DNA of 64,000 nt. Origin: Davidsoniella eucalypti (Eukaryota > Ascomycota > Sordariomycetes > Microascales > Ceratocystidaceae). The stretch covers positions 1-64,000 of the forward strand of contig RMBW01000076.1 in assembly GCA_004009845.1 (NCBI GenBank), written 5' to 3'. Shown here one piece after another: positions 47,201 through 62,000 of the stretch; position 1 is the stretch's first letter; every line of letters starts with the position of its first letter. The translations under genes and the position numbers were made by a program. A model generated the notes under the pieces. It ran no database searches. It saw only the letters and a program-made list of their open reading frames with translations, and had not been told where the DNA came from.

Positions 47201-48000
47201 GCAAATGGTCTACGCAGCTGAAGTTAGTTCTGAAGCTAGTCAGTGACAGTAGCAATCAACAACTATCGAGCCTAAGACGGCTCCGAGATCTCGTTTTCTG
47301 GGAAGGAGGGCCATGGGCATGTAAGAGGAAGAGAAAGGAAGGAATTTTGTTGGGGGCGAATGAGTGAGCAGAGAAACGAGTAGGGGAAGTAGAGCAGGTA
47401 TCCAAGTGCGGAGAACGAGGCAGGTAAAGGGAAGAGAAAGGGAAAGGCCAGGAGAAAAGGAAGGGGGAGAAGGCAAGTTGAGTTGTTGCACTTCCTCATC
47501 CTTCTCCCTCCTTTAGGCAAACGGATTAGAAGCCTTCCTCTCTTTGCCATGCGGGCCGCATGATGGATGGCAGGTAGGTGAATAGAGGGGGAAAAAGAAG
47601 GAGGAGGAAAAAGGCCGCTAGAGGCTGGCTGGCTGGTACTACTATACTTGACGCTGGATCAAAGTGCAATATGTATCACGGCCACTGTATGGTGATAGCT
47701 AAGTTCTATGGCACACCACATGACCACTTGATTACTGGGTAGCATTTCAGGATTGAATGTTTTCTTCTTCTTTTCCTTGTTGTGTGGTTCACTATTTGCT
47801 GGCCTGACGATGATATCATGGAAGACGAGTTGGCCATCAATAAAGCAAAGAAAAAAAAGAAAGTTCAGTGTCGGCTATCGTGTAGACTTTCCCCGTTGTG
47901 CAGGAATACAACGCTTTTCATTCTTCCCTTTTTCATCTCCTTCTAGCCACAACAACCGCAGTATATATCAGTAGTTCCGATAATGATGGCTACACACCTT
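41252..48000. other. Gene desert, part 1
   Basis: No supportable gene; no frame reaches 100 codons with any recognisable domain. The first kilobase (to about 42350) is C/T-rich and probably includes 3' UTR and terminator of the AhpD-like gene. A diverged 25-35-bp direct repeat is at 45170-45204 and 45262-45289. Motif-type words CATACAGATAT (46640) and TACATGTA recur. Composition is moderately AT-rich without the extreme bias of heavily mutated repeats. Confidence 0.6.
45170..45289. repeat. Diverged direct repeat, two copies about 92 bp apart
   Basis: The copies start GGAGATATCA and end GAGG(T/C)(T/C)GTGGT(G/A)(G/-)CT-like. They lie at 45170-45204 and 45262-45289 and differ by a 6-7-base gap and a few substitutions. 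No coding function is visible. Confidence 0.5.
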
Positions 48001-51000
48001 TCTGGCTCTATAACCGGCGGATGCTATCGTGCTCTGCGCTGTTCCCGTCCTCTGGAAGCTACCAAAAGCTCGAGTAGAGCTAGATCTGGTTCCTTGCCCT
48101 GTACTTGCATTCACTCGGGCTCTTTGAGGAATAGCGCTGTTATCTAGAGCTCAGCTTTGCAGGGGACTCGGCTGTGCATCCTGATCTTTATTTTATTTCC
48201 TTGGTATCATACAGAGAAGCACAGTAGTTATGAAGACTAATGCGGTCCAACAACCCTACTTTTTCATGGACGGAAGCGATGTGCCTGCAAATGATGTCTT
48301 GCCATAGTTATAGCTATGAAAGCACTTGTGTAAACGGTCCGGCCGGAATTGTGATGCTACGTATCAAAGTACGCCCGGCTGAGGATATCGCCGAGTCTCC
48401 GGACCCTTCTTTTCTTTCTTTTCCTCTGGTGATATGATTGGTTGTTTGTTGATGCGTATCGTCATCTCGTGTCCTCTGTCCACACCGCATCAAGCACTTG
48501 GTTAGCAAAAGGATCCTTTGTATATCTGTATGTCTTTGAATAAGCTACGCCATGGCTTCATATGTAATGCACTATACGACCTAAATATATCTGTATGCAA
48601 GTGAGATATGTAAGTTCTTATAGCTGCGTACAGCTTGATAGATACGATATTCTTATTTCGTGCAGTACTTTTAGCAACTATATCCAAGTATACTATAGTG
48701 TCTGTCAAAAACAAGTCAAGTAATAGTATAAAAAGAGACTTGGTTACCCCCTCTCCCCAAGAACATGGGTTATAAGCCAGCTAGACCAAACTCATTCCCG
48801 AACATCTAAGCCAAATAAATACCCGTGCAACCCTAGAAATGGTCCCCGATCAGGTCGCCGATAGCAGGGGATGGGGTGCTCGGGTGGGGTGGCTTTTGCA
48901 GGATCTCACGCAAACACGAGTCAAACAAGTCACAAAGACAGATGCAGACAGGACTCAGACTACGCAAGTACTTTTACTTTCTTTGTTCTAAGAGAGGCCC
49001 TTACTTGCTAGCATCTCTATCTGCATTTGCGGTATCCCATGTCACCGGGCCCTTGATCTCATCACACTCGGTTTTTTGTGTTTTTTTTCTTGCAAGGCCA
49101 CTCTGTGTTTTCCAGGCCTCAGTATATATGTATATGTAAATCGATCATGTTTATACACTCACACCTCGCCTTCTGATGACTATACATGTCCATACCTGTG
49201 ATATCACAACGCAAGGCCGAAACGACCTGTGAACTCTACATGTACAGTTTCCACACAGAGAGCATCTCTAGAGGGGCCATGGAAGAAATAAGCAAAACAA
49301 GACTCGGTTTTGCCAGCACCAGATCTTTGAGAATATACCGCTTTAGGACAAAGGCAAGGATACGCAAGGGATGACCTATAGTGGGCTCTTTGATATAGCC
49401 AATCTTTGCAGGGTTCGCTAACGTCCTACAATGCCAGAACAAATCAAAGAGATAATTCAAGGCCCGCCTTGTTTATTATTTCATTTGTTCTAATTCCCTA
49501 ACTCGCTTAGGGATCGACGCCTAGCGGGATTTCTCTGAGCTCTCTGAGATATGGAAGGGGGTGTGATATTTATATCTTTTATTTTTATTATTTGGTACTC
49601 AAAGTAATCACCCCTTCGGAACTCTCTGAAATATCTCTCATCTCCATTCAATCCGCATAAGAGACTCACAATGGCAATTGTTGAGCATCTAATGCCACCA
49701 ATGAAAATTCAACAGAGTTGATAGTAGCATTTGCCGGCTCCCTTTATATCTGTTCCTTTCCCCTCGCCTCGGAAAGGTTTCAACGACTACGGGACCGCCA
49801 GTCGGTTCTTAAGCCCCATTGTAACAGGCTCTCGGTAACAAAAATATAATTCTAATAAAATACCCCAGTTACATTGTGGGCTTTGGTGATGGCCTAATGT
49901 CGTAATTGTTCTGGCCAGCCGGTCCTTTGTTTGCTAGATTTCGGCCTATTCGCGTTTCCTTTTTTGTTTATACAATAATTACCCAACATGAGCATCTTTT
50001 GTTCTAGACCAACCGGTTATGTTCTTTTGGTCCTGTTTTCCACGTCTTTGGGCTCTTGGATGACCAAGATTAAAATGATAGCTCAAGCAAATCTGCCAGC
50101 ACATGGCTCAGAAATCAAGATAAATGATAGCAACAGCAGGCTATCTCTGGATCAACATCTATCTTCGAAGAGCTAACATGGCCAGGACATGACACTCGTC
50201 TAGTTCAAGCAAGTTGAGCCTGCCTTGTAAGGGTTTGATGCTTACAGTATGCTGCTGTCAATCCTAACCCTACGTGCTTACAACTCTTATTGGTGCCAGC
50301 CAAGCGCCACCTCATCTCGAGCTCCTTGTTCCTGCATCCCCAAAATGCCTAAAGGCACTGCTTAAACTGTAGCATACAGATACATGTAATTAGGCAAGAG
50401 TACATGTATCTAATTGGGCAAGCACATCCTAGAGTCAATAACAAAAGGGTTTGTCCGAAAGTTTGTAGACAAAAAGACGGAAACCTGCCTGTACAGATAT
50501 ATCTGTATGTATTTGTACATGATAAGGGCACAATACACCCATACCATATCCATATATAGTGAATACTAAATACCCGGCATCACTGGAAAAAAAATTACGG
50601 ATTCTGAGCGGTGAGATATACGTAAGACACGGGAATTTTGTGTGTCAAACAAGCCGTTGTGAAAATATGATAAAATATACAGAATCTTCTAAGCGATGCC
50701 CTAAAGCGGGAATTCGAAGTTTTTCACCCAGTACAGTTCAAAGACGTCTTTAGTATAGAAGACTGGGCCAGTGAAGCTTTGTAAGAAGGACAGAAATCAT
50801 GTAAGAAATCAAGATTGTGAGCCAGGTAAGTTCTGCGTCATGCAGGTTCTTAGTACCACTATTTCCCTTATTAGTGCCTAGTGTTTTACTTGACCAGCCG
50901 CTAAGACTGGCAGTCTAAATGTAGTTGCTTACCTAGGTTTTGCTTGATTTCTTTCACGATTCTTAGCACAGTGTCCCGGCCACCTAATAGCCCAACCTGA

Positions 51001-52940
51001 CAGGCGATGTTATTGGGCAAGGCTTCTATAACACACAATGAATAAGTGGCTAGGGTGTATTCCAAATTCCAAATACTTGGTGCTACATGTATAAGATAAG
51101 TTGGGCTAACTTAACTGGGCTTTACAGGAAAGACAAAAAAAACCACACTTATACCACCGCTCTTAGTAGTTGTATATCTGTATCTAGTTGCATTCTTTTG
51201 CTGGCTCTCGATCTCTTCCCTCAACTATTCATGGCCTGTATCAGAAATTACTTAAAAGAGAAAGGAAGAAAGGAGGAGGGGCTAACAAAGGACAAAATAT
51301 AGAGCTAGCTAATTGGCATGCCGTGCCGTGGTGGCAGCCTTTGATTCTCGGGCTCTTTTGGCAAGTCATGACAGCTTGCCAATGGGCTGGTTCTGTATAT
51401 TGGACAAGTAGTAGTTGCATCGGTACTTGCTAGAAGACGGAGACTTTCCTAGCGACAACAGTAGTAAAAGCCATGGATACTACATATATACATAGATACT
51501 TAGCAGAATGTTAGAGGCAACATATGCCTTATAGAGGTTCTATGCCACAATGATTTATCTAAGAATTTGTCCCAACTTTCAACTACATAATATTATGCTC
51601 TTCTCTTGAATGAGTACCGGAGAAATAAGCACGAGGTAGGAAAACGGGCGATGATAGACCTGGAATCTTCCTGAGACATCACCTCCTTCTTGTTACATAG
51701 CTTCTTTGGTTAGGTTAGTTCTAGATAATCAGTAAAACAGTGCTAGAAGAAGAAGAGAAGACGAAAATAGTAGCTTAAAAGAAGAACTTGAAAGCGTGTT
51801 CAACATGTGGTTACCATGTTTTATTTCACCAGGGCAAATTCTCTTTTTAAAAGAACACTAGAGGAATCAGTTATCTCACTCCCCACTAAGCATTATTTGA
51901 TAGCCTGTAAGCAAGTCTTGAACACAAGTAAGTAGTCATGACATATTGTGTTGAATCTATATTACATGATTTGAAGTCATACCACCGGTATAATAGACTG
52001 TATATTTGTACTTTTCTTTTGTTTGAATTTATTTATCGCCACCGCCTCTTGTTGTTTGATAAATCTTGGGACTGAGATACTCTCTACATGATAAGCATAA
52101 GATAAAAATGCCCAAGAGAGGCTTTGTTTTATTTCCCTTGACGTGTCATGTTACGCCTTCGTATTTCTCAAGTACACACTCTCCAAGACTTTTTTTATTT
52201 TATACTTTTTACTAATCTTTGACATTTCTGATATAGGATGTTTTTCTTAGCGCTATTTTGTCTTTACAGAAAGTAAGCAAAGCCACGGGAAAAACAAACG
52301 ACAAAACTCTATCTCTATATTATCAAACGCCCCTCCTTCGTTACAAATCATTATATTAGGGGGGTAAGAAAAGATCAAAAGGTCAAATAACTAAAGCCTA
52401 ATGGCGAACCAACCAGTTATACAAGAGAACGCTATATTGTAAAAAAGTACAATAACCAAGAAAAAACGTCTAGTAATGTGTTGTTCAAAGGGTTGTTGTG
52501 ATGTTTGCTTTTGATACCACGTATACTTCGATATCACTTTAGTCGATAGCAATCGTTGTCTTGTATAACTAAGCCTACTAAGACTAGCTAACTGGCCTTT
52601 TTTTGCCCGATGATGACAATCTCGGGTTCGGGTACAGAGTCTCTCTTCCTTTCAACTCCCCCCTTCTTTTCTTGCTCACTCTTTCTCTCGTTTTTTCTCT
52701 TCCTGTCTGCCTAGCTCACGCCTTTCCAATATCGAGGCTCTCTTTAGTATTCGTTTGCGTGTGTTCTTTCTACATATGGCATTCCAGTACAACGAAAAAA
52801 AAGCTACCATTTCATGCAGGGTGATCCGGTATATTCAGGTATTTGTTACCGCGCCTTTGATAATATGATAAGCTTAAAGTAGTAGTCTAGTCACCCCACG
52901 CCTAAATTACATAACCAGTGACTTCGAAAGAAAGTACAAA

Positions 52941-52985
52941 TATATCTGTATGCAAGTTGTCGTAGTTAAATATACATACAGATAT
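52941..52985. repeat. Inverted pair of the TATATCTGTATG motif
   Basis: TATATCTGTATG at 52941-52952 is followed by its inverted form CATACAGATAT at 52975-52985, leaving a 22-base loop. Together they form an 11-bp hairpin. Confidence 0.7.
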
Positions 52986-53728
52986 GTACTGTACGCTATA
53001 AGTCGCCTTGCGTCGTCAATTCTACATGTAATACTAATTCTCATGCATACGCCCTCTCTTCCTATGCATCCTTCCCTTACTATATAGTGCATGGCCATGT
53101 TTGGTAGACAGACTTCACTCCGGCGTTAAGCAGATCAAATTCCGGGCTAAACGCCCACTTGGAAAAAGAGATCCCCCATAGATACTGTCATCCGTTGAAC
53201 TAATCATTGACTTTGCCCTTTTGACCTGGCTCGGCCTGGCCTAACAGACAAACTTGCATCAAATACTACTATAGTCTGCATGTTGGCAACTTGCGAACAT
53301 GCCATACACTTGTATAGTCACATTCTTATATTCCTACTGAAACTTACTGCTCTTTTTTTCTATATCTTCTTGCTCATCACTCTGCCTATCATCCATTCCG
53401 ATGGAAAGGGAAGGACTAAGCAGAGCCGTCTTCAAATCCCATTTATTAATTACTGATCAGGCTAGCATGAGACGGGGATAGGAAGCGTCTTGTTGTTATC
53501 TTGCTAGGCGAGTTTCTATCATGAGCCATAGAGAAGCAAGAACATGGAATTAATACAGTCAAAGGAATCCCCCTTCCAACCTTTCTTTTTAAAATCCCTC
53601 TTATGGCCTACCTGGTCTTTTCTGGCAGTGGATCTTGGATCTTCTGATTTCCCTTAGGTCTAACACAGCTTTCCTCGGCCATGCCTCTTTTTCCTAAACA
53701 GGAAATTTTTGTAGAAAGCAAGAGCATG

Positions 53729-53762
53729 GCCAAGAAATGTCTTGACTAGGGCCTTTCTTGGC
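53729..53762. repeat. Short perfect hairpin
   Basis: GCCAAGAAA at 53729-53737 pairs with TTTCTTGGC at 53754-53762 across a 16-base loop. No neighbouring gene makes it a terminator. Confidence 0.65.
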
Positions 53763-56000
53763 TATCTCTTTTCTTCATTATTGGGACTGGAAAAAGAAGA
53801 AAGGAAAAAAACCCAGTATCCCCCCATTCTATCGTTTCCATTCTCAAGCACATAGATAGTTTCACTCTCTCTATTTAGGGTTTGAATTGTTCCCTTACAT
53901 GTCAGGTCTATCAATACCAAGCATCTACACATATATATGTATGTGTATCTGTATCTGCAATGACCCCAACATCATTACTTCTTACCCACTAATAAACTCT
54001 TCTAAGGGTCTAGAATAATATGGGGGATGGTATTATGCAGATCGGATCAAATCAAGCCGGTGATTGGACCATGTAAGCCCGGCTATCCTTCAAGCCCCAA
54101 GATTCCCAGGTTCGTAAGTATATATCGGTATGTCAGTACTGGCAGAATAGTTCGTCAAGTAATAATATTAGCTATCAACCTTTTTGGTTTTGTATCATAT
54201 CCCCTTTTAATGATCATGCATTCTCAAAAAAAAAAAATCGTCTTCTTTGCTCGGGCGTCACAACAGCATCATAAATTAAAAAAAATTAAATATTGGCTCT
54301 ATGATATTAACCAGGTCGAGGCTTTGTGACTTGGACAATATGTCGTGGCATCACCAACTCCAAACAAGTAAGATTCATATATTTGTCGCCTAGTCCCCTC
54401 ATAATGGGGTGTGAGAGTTAGGGTGTGTATTTCGTAAATTACCAGAAGAGGAGAAAAACCTCTGTCGTTTTTTATTTGAGGAGAGCGTCTTAAAAGTATA
54501 GCTATCACAGTAATATCAAGTCTTCAACTAGTGACGTGACATGACGGCAAGCTGCAGGAATATGTTATGAATTTATTAATATTGTTATCCTGTACCCCCT
54601 CCCATGTCGTTTTATTTCTCACTAGTCCAGAAGCCAAGCCAAATTCACCAGCATGTTAAGCCACTAAGCTATTACTTGCTTTACCAACCGCTTCAAACAG
54701 TGAAAATTCCGACAAGATATTTCCCGCTATCCAGCATTTCAGGGAAAGGACAGTAACCAAGGGCTTACCTGTTGCTGTATTAATACTGTATAAAGCTATA
54801 CTACCGAGCAACCACGTTAATCTTGGCTGTCCCTCTTTGCCACCAAGCCAGAAGAACATATCTTGTGTACAGACAACAGTGACAAATTCCAAATACAATA
54901 CGTGCCAAATATTCAGCAAATAAAGCCATTTCTCAGAAACAAGGCCACAGGTCTTACGCAGCCCGTTGTGCTACTATCAACAGCTATTTCTAGTATTGTT
55001 TATTCATAGTAATTCGGCAATATACTGATTGAACAACAAGCTAGCTATTCACGAAGCACTCTATCCTTATTACCAGGGATTTCTTGCGAATTCAGATATA
55101 GCCTTCATTACTATACTTTTGGCCTGATTTCTTGCCAATCAGTGCTCCTCTTGCCTAGCTGTTTACATCCTTTGTTCCTTTTATACTCAAAAAATACCAG
55201 CATCTTCGTCTTATTTTATACAGCTTAGCCAAATAAAAATATATATATAACCTGAATGCTTGCACAAAACCCATGTGTTCGGGGTGTTTTCCTCTGTTAT
55301 TAAGCACTACAATGAACAACAAGAGGATCATTTAAAAGCATACCGTACTGCTTGTATACTCTGTATAATATCTAATGTATGTATTGCTATACAAGCATGG
55401 CTATCCCATGACCTGAGATTTATGCACAATCATAATCACTAAACCTTCGCCAGAAACGGAAGGAATAAGAACAATGCTCTTGTTGGGATGGTTTTGTGCT
55501 ACGCCTTTAGCTACTGAGCTAAATTGTATTTAGAACAGCAACTACTGACTAGGGAGCAAACAATGCATACCTCGAGCTCAAGTACAATGCTTTGTTCCAC
55601 GCCTAATTTAGAGTAGATAACACAACTACATTTGATAGAGAATCTCTGTAGAATTATCAATGTGGAACAAAATGAAAAATAATAAAATAAAATCAGAGTT
55701 AGAGCTAGGTTCATGTTCAACTGGGAAGGTTCTCCTGTTTATGTCTTGGCAGGAACACATTTCAGTAGTGGGTAGTTCATCGTATGATATTCTGTTCCTC
55801 ACTGTCAATAACAGGTGAATTTGGCTATAAGTTAGCGGCATATTCATCTTTGAATGAGTTAATCCCTTTTCACAATGTCTTCTCCTCTAGTTTGTAGGGA
55901 TCAAAAGTGTTCGTTATTTCCAAAATTTCTTAGGGTCTGGTTCGAATGGGTCTTTTAAGCGAGGAACCCAACCCCAAAGCTACGTACAATATATGTACCT

Positions 56001-59000
56001 GTAGTTCTCGTTGTCAGTCAAAGAGTTCGTCAGCTGAGAATGAATAGCAATTTTATTATAGCCTTTTTCCGTTTTTCTTCTAACTAGTTCCCTTCCTAGC
56101 AATCGGCGACCAAGATATCCCACGTCTCCCCGTATACAGGGATACCAGGAGGAAAGAAAAAGAACGACTAACTGAATGAAATAAGTAATCTACAATCTCT
56201 CGTCTTTTATTGCCCAAATAGTACAAAACAGACAAATTATGGTATGAATATCATTGCTACTAGAACATTACTTCCGCGTTGCTTGTACTATTCAGGACAA
56301 AGACAGTATAAGGGTAACACTGTCGTAGTAATGGGGCTAGTATGAATTATAATGCATGTAGGTCTCTATATATGTATATATAGAAACCTAGGTACATGTA
56401 GTTGTATGTATATATTTGGCAATATATTTCTGGCCCATCATTATGCGCATCTTTACTGGCGTTTGGACTTCCAGGGGCTCTATCTCCGGAATTGTTGCTG
56501 TCGTCACAGACCTTGTTGATGTGATAACGGCGTGAAGCTAATGCTGATTCCGATCGGAATTGTATTCTTCAACAACCATACTAAGCGATGATCTGAGTTT
56601 ATTCTGTTGGAGATTGCCGTTTTAAGGAGAGGGGGAGGGGTATTCTGGCCTGTGTTTTCTTTTTACTTATGAAAAAAAACTGTAAAAACTCAAAACAAGA
56701 GTCTGGAGATTACTTACAAATAGGACTTGGTCAAACATCTTCATAGCTCTAGAGCTCTATAAGATTAATGAATTATATATATAAAAAGACTTGGTCAAGA
56801 CGATCTCTTTGTTTCTGCTCAAATTTGTATACAGCTTACCAGTTCCAGAACGCATATCTATTGAGACATCAAATCGGACTTTGTAGGGTACTACAGGCCC
56901 AGAGGCATCTTTCCTCCGATCGATGTAAGCAGCCAAAGCAAGAAATAGAAAGTAATAATTTCAATGTCACGTTGATACACTATAGCGAACAAAGGACGTC
57001 ACCTGGCCGGTTCATTATTATATTAGTGATCGAGCTTAGCGGTGTTGCACTGATTTCGGTCTCTCGCCCTAAATACTCAGAGAACTAAAGTTCGGGATCA
57101 TTGGAAGACTTGACTATGAATGCCGATCTATACATTGCGCCCCGTCTGATATATCGATTTGAGAAGAGCTCCGGATAGACTGGAACTGGACCAACAAACT
57201 TTGAGATCCAGACGCCTGCTATATATTGCCCCGCAACATACATATATCCGGATATACAGATGTACGGCATACGTACATTCATTGCCCCTCTAATTCCCGC
57301 TATATCGGTCCTGAAGGTTCACTCAAGCCATCATCTTGTTTTCTCTGTCACCACCCTCCTTGAATCATGAATCACAATGTGGAAAAATGGTTAACCAGAG
57401 TATTGGCATCTCGCCACTTCCGCCAGACGGTACTTGGTAAGATAAGAAAAAACCGCTGGGATAACTTGGTGTGAAGGACAAAAGAAAAGAAATAAGACAC
57501 CATAGCGGCTAGGTCTGGATTTATCTCTGGGCTACTCCGGGCGCAACGTTGAACCCCTAGCTATTTCTCTCACAGCATGTCCGTCAAATACGAAAGTCGG
57601 CGTAAGAGTAACGAAAATATGAAAATGATAGGCCCATAACAGCGCTTATATGACCACAGCTAACTATGACTTTATCTTCATTTTCATACCCCTCCCCCCC
57701 TTTGCCAAGTGAAGGAAAATACGCACGGATTCCCGAATAGAAACCAGAGCAAAAAGCAGCAGAAAAAGAGAAAATTAATGAGTCGATGGCAATGTTATTG
57801 TCTAGGCGGACACACAGACATACAATCTGAGCAGGCGGAAAATATCGTTCTCGTTAAGCTTTTCCTAAAGCGGACACGCTCTGCAACGCTCTGATACAGC
57901 AATGGATGTTACCCAAACACTGTCTACCAACGGAACGTAAAAGAGAAGATAAATGGAAAGAAACAAAAGAAAAAGAAAGAAAAAAGCATGTGCCAGTTGG
58001 TGAACACCTCATTTTTGACACAAAGGGGCGGAAATAGAGAACAGAGAACCGATGGTACAGCGAGAACCAATGTCAACGCAAATATAATAGACAAACAAGC
58101 CAAAGTGTCGAAACGGTAGCATTGCTAATGGTTTCGTTAGGTTTCCTTTTCTTCTCTTTGCGCTGGCAGTCCACAGATACTTGATACTTGTTGTCCATTC
58201 CAGTAAGCAGAAGAAGTTGTCGAGTTCCGCGTTCTTGGGCTCTAGTTCATCACATTTTATTGAATATATTTATTATTTCTTGGTCTGGCCAATGATGAAC
58301 TCATTGATGTAACCCTTCGTTTGGTTGGCTATGGCTATCGATATATGAAGCTATACAGCAAGAAGCTATATACCATAAGGAAAATGGGAAAGAGATGGTC
58401 TAGACCAAAGACATTACTATATTCGAGCCTTCTTTCCCATGTCGGGCCCGAAGCGAGGCGCATATTTCACTTGCTGACGTTACATAGCATTATGGAAACT
58501 CCATATCTCGATGATGTATTTGTGCCTGAGCGCATGATAAGAGAAGTTGAGTGAAGGTTTCGCTGTCTTGGCTACTAGTGATTTGACCACTTGACACATC
58601 AGAGACCCGAACAATAGTAACAACTAACAAATAGAAATATACCTTCATATGACGATGCTTGGGCACGAACGCATTCTTTTCCTACTATATCGGTAGAAAA
58701 TCGTACACCTTTTTTTTCACATCAAGATGACGTACGTATGTTTCCCCCTAGGTTGATACAGGACATATGTACTAACTAAAAATGATAGTAGTTTGTTTAT
58801 TTATATTGCTCATGTGAAATTTGCCGAGGTACACCTATCGACACCCCACTCGCGGTCTCTTTCCCCTAGTTTTCCATTATCCTTTCCCACATCTGCATAT
58901 ATCTGTATGTAGATATCTACTAGTCAGGTTGTAGTGTCTGATTTATTTGAGTCTAACGCGTTCTGTCTAGTGGATCGACACAGACAAAGCCCTCCTCCTG

Positions 59001-62000
59001 GCTATGAAAACAGATTTTCTAGTGTCCTTCAAGAATTAGCAACTCTCAGACTTCAATAGAGAATTTACCTGTTTAGGAAGTGTTAATAAAAAGGATGGAG
59101 GGAAAGAGAGTGATCTCTTCGCCCTTCCTTGTATGAAGTCTCATCCATGGTGCTGGGATTTGTCTTCATCCTTTCTTTCACTTACGATATCCGGGATCCC
59201 CCATGACATCCATGTAATTATCTTTCTTGAGCAATACATACTGCTATTTCATTCTTGAAGTATCTGCGTGAAAAAAGGGAACGGCCCCATTCTCGTAGCT
59301 AGACTAAACTGAGCACTAGTAGCATATAAGTATGTACTCTGGGCAAGGGGGTTGGTGGGGACATGCTGTTAAGTGTGTCTGTCTCAAGCCCTACAGCCAC
59401 CCCAGCCTTACATATGCGCTGGGATAATAATAATCGATGATGATCAGAATTACTGCAATAGGCATTTCTTCTACTTCTGAGAAAGAAGCCGTGCACTAGA
59501 GGAGAGTAGTCCAAACCTATTATGGACCAAGTACTTTATGACATCAAGCACTACTATCTGTATATACATATGTGTACATAAACAAACTCCTTGTTCAGAA
59601 AGACAATAGAAAGAGGATACTCTTGTAATCATCTGACATAATGCTGTTCATGACGTGAGACATCGGGTCGCTTGATGCAGGTGTGAGATTAGGTTGATAA
59701 TAATAAAACCCGTATATCATGAAGTATCTGCACATGTAGGAACTACTTCGTTCAGAGGGAATTTATCTGATCAACACTGTAGTTGATTCCATGCATTCCT
59801 ATTCGTCTTATAGTTCTTCTTTATCGGTAGTGGCCAAAAGAGCTTCCGCACCTACCCATCTAAATAGCTGTACATATCTTTGCATGAAGTACCATACAAA
59901 GCGGACAAAAGATGTTTAATTATATTTTATAGCATGGTCCTGATCTATGATTTGACAAGAAGCATATGTCTTTGAAGCTGTGTGGGGCCTGTGAATTAAT
60001 ATCTATTTTATGCAAATATGCTTTTGTTCCTTTAGAGATCTGCCAAATCCAGCAAGGGAAGAACCCTGCGGGACTCGAGTAGAGACAAACTCGTAAATCT
60101 GGCCAATAGAAAGCCCTGAAAGGTCGAGAAAAAACATAATTTAACGTGTGGCAAAGTTTGGCGGCCCGACAAGGATTCCTTCCTGAAACTTAAAAGAGGA
60201 ATAAAAACAAGATACCATGGTGATGATAAACTCGCTGTATTTACTGCTATTCACTGCTATATCTCAACATGGATTCTAAGCAGCGAAGAACCGACGCTCT
60301 GATGAATTACGAAAGTTTTTTTCTTTAGTTTTATATACATGTGAGTTACATATATTTTGTATTGTCTTTAGTCCGCCAGCTAACAATCGAGGATCTTCGG
60401 TTTCTTTAGCTTCGCAAATGGTCTTTTCGACATGTTAAATATACGTTATATACATACTTGCTAATTTTCATAATATTCGTCATCCCAACTTGGGCTACTA
60501 TTCCACAAACAAATGAGAAGGTTACCTTACCCTATCTCCCCATCTCCTAGTTTGTTAGTATCTGTAGATTCATAATAACTACTTCGTTAACTAGGTTAGG
60601 CTCTCTATACAGATATACTCGTAGTATCTGAGTATACTCTGATACACTTGCTCAGCCTATTTAGCTTTACCTGTTTCGTTGGTCGTCGTAGGCTTCAGGG
60701 CGGACCTTCGGCTTTCTATGACTTCATTTAGCAGTATATTCGAAATCCAACGTCATGCAATTACATTGTATCTGTATGGAAAAAAATATCTATCTAATAC
60801 TATATCACATATATAATGATAGACTACTCGATAAAACTCTACTGCCAGTCCTTTTTTTGTCGCTTTCACCTCTGTTCTGACTAACATGATTCTCACCCTG
60901 TCGACTGATCTAGATGCAGGTCCGGCAAAAGATGAAAAATACCAAATTCATCTTATACAAAGTGCCCTTTAACGCTGCAAAAACGGCCCTCAAAGTTTAT
61001 CTTCCTATTCTCATGTTCAGAGCTTGTCCGCTGAACTTTCTATCCATATGAAGATCCATTAGCTATGTTTTATACATAATAGTTTGTACATATGTCATTA
61101 TAGTCCCAAGGTGATTATATATCACTGCCCCTCTTTCCCCTTCGTCTTTTTCTTTCTTTCTTTTCTCTCCATGCCTCGAGGCGCCTGCTTCCAAAGCGGC
61201 AGATTTCCTGTTATGGTAATTAGCCAGGATAATTTTATCAGTGTGATATATGTGAGGAGAAGATGGGCAAACTAATCCACGCATTTATCACAAGCAAATG
61301 ATGTATTTGTCTCTTTCATACCAGTATTTTTTTTTCTCTGACAGACTACTGCAGGTTCAATACATATGTATCTGGATGTATACCTGTACCAAATAATAAC
61401 TAGTCAATATATATACATGCCAGTTTATATTAGAAAACAATAAACTCACACTAATAGTTGAATATTATCTCTATCTCCTTTACCATGCAGAAGCTGTTCA
61501 AACCCCCTTGATATCTTCCTGGTCCCATGAAGCTTCTTTGCTTCTTTCTATGATATTTGATGCTCAGAGAAGACCAAAGACCTTCTATACAAGAATATAT
61601 CATCTATATCCTTGGGGAGGCTATGCTTCATCCAATGGTATACCAGTAATGGTGCCGCTGCTGAATATCCTCCAGTTCGGTCTTACGTTCTTGATTGAAG
61701 CTTCGAACTGTGTGTAGGGCTTCGTCAGCAGCGTCATGAAATCTTTGAAACTAGGATATATCGAAGATTGATGCTACATCTCAGCTACCCAGCCCCATCT
61801 AGATACCGTAGTAAACGGGAGGTAAAAGTACGCCCTGAAGATGATGCTATAAGGCATGGGATCTATACCAACCTGGACTTTTCTCGATCTCTTACATACG
61901 TAAGTTATCTCTCCGTAACTGACTATACTTCGTACGGCTAACGTTTGTCCACTATAAAGTAAAGCTTCGACGGCTGGAATTCTCGCTTCTTATAGAAAAG

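Larger units (their letters stand above)
48001..56000. other. Gene desert, part 2
   Basis: No gene is seen. TATATCTGTATG-type words occur at 48521, 48586, 50498, 51173 and 52941, with inverted copies at 50373 and 52975. A 9-bp perfect hairpin is at 53729-53762. Poly(A) runs at about 44155 and 54226 have no flanking duplications I can see. Confidence 0.6.

Noticed and set aside
47085..54425. Scattered TTAGGG/CCCTAA words as interstitial telomere
   Set aside because: They are single copies, not tandem arrays, and several elsewhere in the window are simply CTAACCC branch sites of introns.
55505..55560. A-box-like word on the minus strand suggesting a tRNA
   Set aside because: There is no B box or cloverleaf at the right spacing. 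Other A- and B-box-like words (for example at 7705 and 55940) also lack partners.
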